From Echinarachnius parma (lineage: Eukaryota > Echinodermata > Echinoidea > Clypeasteroida > Echinarachniidae), in NCBI GenBank assembly GCA_037951105.1, contig JBAMJV010007509.1, positions 79,070-143,069 on the forward strand: 64,000 nucleotides of DNA, read 5' to 3'. The notes under the pieces are model-generated. The model had not been told where the DNA came from. It saw only the letters and a program-made list of their open reading frames with translations, and ran no database searches. Below, piece by piece: positions 58,245 through 64,000 of this stretch. How positions within the stretch are numbered: position 1 is the first letter of the stretch; every line of letters begins with the position of its first letter. A program made the translations under genes and the position numbers.

Positions 58245-59592
58245 AGTGTATTCCCGACCGTCACCATCGGGTCCCGGTTTCGTTTTTTCGGAGCACCGGG
58301 TTCCGACCGCTGCAAGTCGATCGGAACCCGGTTTATAAAATATCCGTAATGACTCAGCCTTAATTACGATATCAGTTTCTCTAGTATAATGTACCAGCAA
58401 CATTTTAAAGATGTTCTTTGTCCCAAAATCAAGTAGTTGTGCAATTAGTTTAGTTCTCATGATTGTCATAAAATATATATACTGAAATAATATGGGTGAT
58501 GAAAAACATATTAGTAAGAAGTTAGTTAGTTTGAGACAGAATTGTCCTTAGAGTTCTTAATTTGTATTATGTCCTAGTTCATAGAGAAAAGGTGAGGAAT
58601 TTGAATCAACAACATTATGCAAAACCATGAACATGTACATGTACATACATGTATGCTATGTAAACACATGTGTATCCTATGTCACCATTGAAATTTGAGA
58701 TTTACACTACAAGCCATTCAATATGAACAGTTTCTATGATAGCTGTAATGTATACTGTCTTGCATGGTTTGGAGTGGAATATACCCGAATAGACACCGAT
58801 ACATTTTGAATTTCTCGAGTGTATTTAATATTGCATCGAGGCCGCAGGAGTGAAATTCAAAATGTAGAGGTGTGTATTGTGGAATATTTAACGACAAGAA
58901 GCATGTACTATTTGTTATACATGTATCAGATGATTATTTTGAGGAACTGGTTTTGTTATCATATTGATGAACCCGAATTGACCTCACAGTTGTGACGTCA
59001 CAATGCTTGTTTACATACATGTATTTTCTATCGAAGAAAAAACTTGCGAAAGTGATCATGGAAAAGATGGAAAATGCTTCGTTTTGTAAATTATCTGTTC
59101 CGTAGTAGTTTCGTAAATTGCATGGTATGTGGTTTGATATTGCTAAGTTTGGGAATGGAAATGCACACAGCCCTTTGATTATTCTCACTTTTACGGACAA
59201 TTTTTCGGCGATTTCACAGCGGACTGAATTTGACGTTACACACTCCAAGGCCATGCCATCCTCTGCGCGGCTTGTTTGGCTCTCTATGGGAAGTTTGTAC
59301 ACACATACCGTGCATAAAATTATGTTATAGTGCACGTTACCAGGTACACTATATAACTGGATTAAGCATCGGTATCAAGCAATTAGGAATGCTCAATTTT
59401 CCTTCATTATGACGTCATCATTTTATATACATATATGTAATATATATTAAGCCTGGGTCGGAACGGACGGAATACCGGAATCCGTCCGGTGTGTGCGCGT
59501 TCCGGTTTTGTTTTCTCCATTCCGGTATTCCGATGAAACGATGTAATACATAAAAAATAGTCTTTTTCTGAATATCTTAATAATATCACATA
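58245..59592. other. Intergenic or intronic, CCGG-rich modules, no exon seen
   Basis: A module with GACCGTCACCATCGGGTCCC near 58256 is shared in inverse orientation with about 17876-17907. A similar GGAATACCGGAATCCGTCCG module lies near 59470. The remaining sequence is AT-rich with TACATGTA words. No coding exon is supported. Confidence 0.5.
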
Positions 59593-59674
59593 CCGTAAAA
59601 AAACTCCGTGTATAAGACGCACTCGTGTATAAAACGCACCCCCAACTTTCACAGAAAAAAAAAAAAAAAAAAAA

Positions 59675-59709
<35 letters not shown>

Positions 59710-61349
59710 GACACCCTGTACTTTTTTAAAAAGATCCTGAAGTGCTGTTGGAATGCTTATACCACTGGTCTAGGGCATGACAATATATTAATGTTGAATA
59801 GCATTAATCAACATCATTTTCTCACATAAAAATAGCACTTTTAGTACACAAATTGCACATTTATTGAGCAGTAACACTGGTGCTCATAAATATTCATGAA
59901 TATTCATGAGCAGCAATACTCACTAAATATAATGCAATTTTCTAAATTTACTAACAACTATTCTTAATTATCAGCAAAATTTATAACCACTGGTTAGAAA
60001 ATTGCATATTTAATTAGTACTGCTGCTCACGAATGTACATGTATGAATATTCATTAGCAGCAGTATTACTGCTCAATAAACTTGCAATTTTTACATCTGT
60101 AACCCATATTTTTTGTGTGAGAAAAAGGTATATTTTGCTGAATGCTACAACTAACAGCAAGCTCTTGTCATGCCCTAAACCATGTGTTATACACATTCAA
60201 CATGACTACAGGGTGTCCAAAAAAAAAAAAAAAAAAAACTTCTTTTTTTTTTTTTTTTTTTGGACACCCAGTACTTTTTTTAAAAGACCCTGAAGTGCTG
60301 TTGGAATGCTTATACCACTGGTCTAGGGCATGACAATATATTAATGTTGAATAGCATTAATCAACATCATTTTCTCACATAAAAATAGCACTTTTAGTAC
60401 ACAAATTGCACATTTATTGAGCAGTAACACTGGTGCTCATAAATATCATGAATATTCATGAGCAGCAATACTCACTAAATATAATGCAATTTTCTAAATT
60501 TACTAACAACTATTCTTAATTATCAGCAAAATTTATAACCACTTGTTAGAAAATTGCATATTTAATTAGTACTGCTGCTCACGAATGTACATGTATGAAT
60601 ATTCATTAGCAGCAGTATTACTGCTCAATAAACTTGCAATTTTTACATCTGTAACCCATATTTTTTGTGTGAGAAAAAGGTATATTTTGCTGAATGCTAC
60701 AACTAACAGCAAGCTCTTGTCATGCCCTAAACCATGTGTTATACACATTCAACATGACTACAGGGTGTCCAAAAAAAAAAAAAAAAAAAAACTTCTTTTT
60801 TTTTTTTTTTTTTTTGGACACCCAGTACTTTTTTTAAAAGACCCTGAAGTGCTGTTGGAATGCTTATACCACTGGTCTAGGGCATGACAATATATTAATG
60901 TTGAATAGCATTAATCAACATCATTTTCTCACATAAAAATAGCACTTTTAGTACACAAATTGCACATTTATTGAGCAGTAACACTGGTGCTCATAAATAT
61001 TCATGAATATTCATGAGCAGCAATACTCACTAAATATAATGCAATTTTCTAAATTTACTAACAACTATTCTTAATTATCAGCAAAATTTATAACCACTTG
61101 TTAGAAAATTGCATATTTAATTAGTACTGCTGCTCACGAATGTACATATATGAATATTCATTAGCAGCAGTATTACTGCTCAATAAACTTGCAATTTTTA
61201 CATCTGTAACCCATATTTTTTGTGTGAGAAAAAGGTATATTTTGCTGAATGCTACAACTAACAGCAAGCTCTTGTCATGCCCTAAACCATGTGTTATACA
61301 CATTCAACATGACTACAGGGTGTCCAAAAAAAAAAAAAAAAAAAAAAAG

Positions 61350-61382
<33 letters not shown>

Positions 61383-61461
61383 ACCTGTGTATAAGACGCA
61401 CCCCCAACTTTGAAATTTTTCCGGCGGAAAAAAAGTGCGTCTTATACACAGAGTTTTACGG
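59593..61461. mobile_element. TA-flanked element with CCGTAAAA...TTTTACGG ends and amplified interior
   Basis: CCGTAAAAAAACTCCGTGTA at the left matches, inverted, the right end TATACACAGAGTTTTACGG. TA lies on both sides (59591-59592 and 61462-61463), as for mariner/Tc1-type MITEs. The words TATAAGACGCACCCCCAACT recur at both ends. The interior is three tandem copies of a nested 553-bp unit. No transposase. Confidence 0.85.
59709..61327. repeat. Three tandem 553-bp units bounded by GGACACC/GGTGTCC
   Basis: TGAAGTGCTGTTGGAATGCT begins at 59738, 60291 and 60845. Each unit starts with GGACACC(C) and ends with GACTACAGGGTGTCC, a terminal inverted repeat, and units are joined by long A and T homopolymers. 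The small minus-strand ORF found three times (60 residues, identical) reflects copy identity only. Confidence 0.93.
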
Positions 61462-61463
61462 TA

Positions 61464-62462
61464 TATGTTTATTCAATCTAACCAAATACCAATCGTAAAT
61501 GAGAGGGTCTTGGACATTTTCGTGAAGCATTGACATTGTTTTCCGTGAATGGCGATTCTCGTACTCTATCTATACTGTACTAGTTTCGCATAGAGCTGAA
61601 TACTGTACAAGTCTGTGGGTTACGTATTGTCTGTATTGCGCTCTGTATCTGAAGCTACTGCTATAGACCATGTAGACGGAATCGCAGCCCGCGACGCCGC
61701 TGAAAGGCACATGCAAACATATGGGTGATTGACTCAAGCGCGAAAGTCAAGAGTATTGATATTAGAGCGCAGGAAGAAAGCGTACGATGAATACGTTCAA
61801 AACTCCAAGTGCATGTACGCGAGCGACTTTCAATAAGCGGTTGAACAAAGCCAGCAAGTGCAAATCAGTTTGCGATCGTTGCCAATTTCTGGGCTGCGAT
61901 AATATATACCATGTAGTATGCGTATCATACACGTACACCATTCGCAAATTGGCAACGTGGGTGCGTGCCAGTGGTGCGTGCTAGCTTCAGTTCATCAGAG
62001 GTTCGAGCGAGCTAGAAAATGTCCTAGATATAATCGGCGCATTTTTTGCTGTTTTTGCAGGTATTTGTTCTCGTATTTGTTTTAAAAGCCAACCAAACAT
62101 GTAAGTAAAATAAGAGATAGTCTAGAATGGGTGCGGTCATAATAATCTTGCATTTTCGTTCCTTTTCGGCACTTTTTAAGAGTGCGGCTTGCGGGGTCAG
62201 GGCAGTTGAGTTGGCCTGTCTCGCGGCGCGGGGCCTGCCTGCGCTGCCGAAGCTGTGGCGGACCTTCTGGTGCGTGTTCGTTCCGTGTCATTCATTGGCA
62301 GTTTTTTTTTTTTATCGGAACACCGGATTCCGACCGGCACAACACCGGCAGATTCCGGAACAAAAAAATTCCGACATGGCTTAATATATATATAATATTC
62401 CCAGGGCTTATATTTATAACAAATACAAGATCTGAACAATTCTAGATGTTTATAACCTAACC
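61464..62462. other. Intergenic or intronic, no exon seen
   Basis: Mixed sequence with a CCGG-rich module (GGAACACCGGATTCCGACCG near 62317) like those near 58260 and 59470. Several short ORFs, none recognised. Confidence 0.4.
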
Positions 62463-62464
62463 TA

Positions 62465-62749
62465 CCGTAAAACTCCGTGTATAAGATGCACTCGTGTATA
62501 AAACGCACCCCCAACTTTCACAGCAAATTTTTTTGTTGTTGTTGTTTTTTTAGGGGGGGGGGGGGGGGACACCCTGTATTTTTTTTTAAAACCCTGAAGT
62601 GCTGTTGGAATGCTTATACCACTGGTCTAGGGCATGACAAAAGCTTAATGTTGAATGTAGCATTCATCAATCATTTTCTCACATAAAAATAGTGGTTATT
62701 TAGCAGTGCATTTAACACTGGTGCTCATAAATATTCATATGAATATTCG
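62465..62749. mobile_element. Truncated second copy of the CCGTAAAACTCCGTGTATAA element
   Basis: The left end CCGTAAAACTCCGTGTATAA and about 280 bp of interior match the element at 59593, including ACACCCTGTA and CTGAAGTGCTGTTGGAATGC. The sequence stops matching where the 15-bp minisatellite begins, and no right end is found. Confidence 0.85.
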
Positions 62750-62751
62750 GT

Positions 62752-63185
62752 TACACGACATATGCTCCGCCGACATATGCTCCGCCGACAATTGCTCCTA
62801 AAAATGCGACAAATGCTCCGCGACAAATGCTCCGCGATATTTGCTCCGCCGACATTTGCTCCGCCGACAATTGCTCCGCCGACAAATGCTCCGCCGACAA
62901 ATGCTCCACCGACATTTGCTCCGCCGACAAATGCTCCACCGACATTTGCTCCGCCGACATTTGCTCCGCCGACAATTGCTCCGCCGACAAATGCTCCGAA
63001 GATGCGACAATTGCTCCGCCGACATTTGCTCCGCCGACAATTGCTCCGCCGACATTTGCTCCGACGACAATTACTCTGCCGACAAATGCTCCGAAGATGC
63101 GACAATTGCTCCGCCGAAAATGCTTCGAATATGCGACAATAATATTGCTTAGCCGACAATTGTTCCGCCGAAATATGCTCCGGAG
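62752..63185. repeat. 15-bp minisatellite of (ACA)(T/A)TTGCTCCGCCG units
   Basis: About 28 units such as ACATTTGCTCCGCCG, ACAATTGCTCCGCCG and ACAAATGCTCCGCCG, with longer variants containing AAGATGCGACA. The period is a multiple of three, so all frames on both strands stay open; the resulting ORFs are low-complexity artefacts. Confidence 0.95.
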
Positions 63186-63289
63186 GGTACGCCTATGCGT
63201 GCTTGTGAAAAAGCTTGAGTAACACGTGTTGCACAAACACATGAATGCAGAAAATATAGCGGCTGAATTTAAAGGAGGAGAAGCATCCG

Positions 63290-63325
63290 CCCCCGGGGGG
63301 GGGGGGTGGGGGGGGGGGGGAGCAC
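63290..63325. repeat. G homopolymer tract
   Basis: About 25 G with one T interruption, after CCCCC. Confidence 0.9.
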
Positions 63326-63354
63326 TCATGTATCACACTCGATCACAGCTCTAA

Positions 63355-63760
63355 AGATACCCGATTTTCAAAAATGTCCGCTCCATAGACCCTCGGAATG
63401 ACTTGGCTAGGTAGTTGAGTAGCGACAATCCATTATTCTTCTTCGAGTTCGGCTGCATAGACCCCCGGAATGGCTTGGCATTGTATTTGAGTAGCGCCAA
63501 ATCCATTATTCTTCTTCTAGTTCGGCTCCTTAGACCACAATTTGAGCCTTTTTGAGGGTTTCCGTATAGGTATTTGAAATCTCCGAGTCTATGTATTTTG
63601 TAGTTTTAGTCTGCTCCTTAGACCCCTCAGGGATTTTGTAGCTCCAAAGACCCTATATTTTGTGCGTATCAGGGATTTTCTAGCTCCAAAGACCCTATAT
63701 TTTGTGCGTTTCAGGGATTTTGTAGCTCCAAAGACCCTATATTTTGTGCTTGTAGTTAGC
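63355..63760. repeat. Two tandem repeat blocks with TAGACCC(C)CGGAATG and AGCTCCAAAGACCCTATATT
   Basis: The first block has two units of about 80 bp (GGAATGACTTGGC / GGAATGGCTTGGC followed by TCCATTATTCTTCTTC). The second has three units of about 50 bp containing AGCTCCAAAGACCCTATATT. Non-coding. Confidence 0.8.
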
Positions 63761-63819
63761 TCTTCAGACCCCCATTTCGGAGTTCCGTGCGGCACACCCG
63801 CGTCAAAAAATAATTCGAG

Positions 63820-63920
63820 TGCCCCCCCCCCCCCCCCCCCCCCCCCGGGATCCGCCCCCTCCCGACGTTCACACACACACACACACTCACACTCACACAC
63901 ACACACACACATACACATAT
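63820..63920. repeat. C tract followed by CA dinucleotide repeat
   Basis: A C run of about 25 bp at 63822-63846, then CACACACA-type repeats to about 63911. Confidence 0.9.
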
Positions 63921-64000
63921 ACAGAGTGTTTACAAAAAAGCGGAACCCAACTTCCACCAGCAATATCTTATGTATTAAACATAATGTTTATTGCAATATA

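Noticed and set aside
62725..63329. Five overlapping ORFs up to 192 residues on both strands
   Set aside because: They come from a 15-bp minisatellite, whose period keeps all frames open.

Overview
This is a window of an animal nuclear genome, most likely a marine invertebrate deuterostome such as an echinoderm (inference). The coding parts are split by GT-AG introns. The conserved genes look metazoan: a PGC-1 family coactivator, a BOD1-type first exon, and an LRR-Ig receptor. An internal run of CCCTAA telomere-type repeats is present. Most of the sequence is AT-rich and packed with short terminal-inverted-repeat (TIR) elements, fold-back elements, minisatellites and long G/C homopolymers. 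There is no prokaryotic operon structure, no CRISPR array and no recognisable viral gene.

Layout. (1) 1-2.4 kb: an end of a dispersed repeat, then the first coding exon of a BOD1/BOD1L-type gene on the minus strand (1868-1987), which leaves the window to the left, and a clean tRNA-Lys(CTT) at 2271-2343. (2) 4.8-8.1 kb: a near-complete single-exon membrane receptor (signal peptide, LRRNT, about two dozen LRRs, LRRCT, Ig, TM, very short tail) broken by one frameshift near 5750. (3) 8.4-16.2 kb: intergenic, full of MITE-like elements. (4) 16.8-31.3 kb, minus strand: a PPARGC1 (PGC-1) homologue that I could assemble from nine coding exons, all phases agreeing, into a 1008-residue protein. It has two LxxLL motifs, an EHDY HCF-1-binding-type motif, an 18-residue tandem repeat domain, an RS domain and a C-terminal RRM. 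Decayed partial copies of its own exons lie in its introns and 3' flank. (5) 32-42 kb: long GGT microsatellite, telomere-like repeats, several TIR elements and one weak small spliced ORF. (6) 42.1-45.8 kb: a large palindromic element with a second TIR element nested in its right arm. (7) 46.2-56.6 kb, plus strand: three exons (2536, 1318 and 52 nt, phases agreeing) of an unrecognised, highly disordered Lys/Ser-rich protein that continues beyond the window. Its second intron in this window holds a 4 kb fold-back element whose arms contain a 198-bp satellite in opposite orientations. (8) 57-64 kb: nested and tandemly amplified repeats, with no supported exon.

The genes are unrelated neighbours rather than a pathway. 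The most unusual content is the repeat architecture: two giant fold-back elements that share a terminal motif and a 4-bp target duplication, and repeated local duplication of PGC-1 exon fragments. All assignments are by eye from the sequence; no database search was run.
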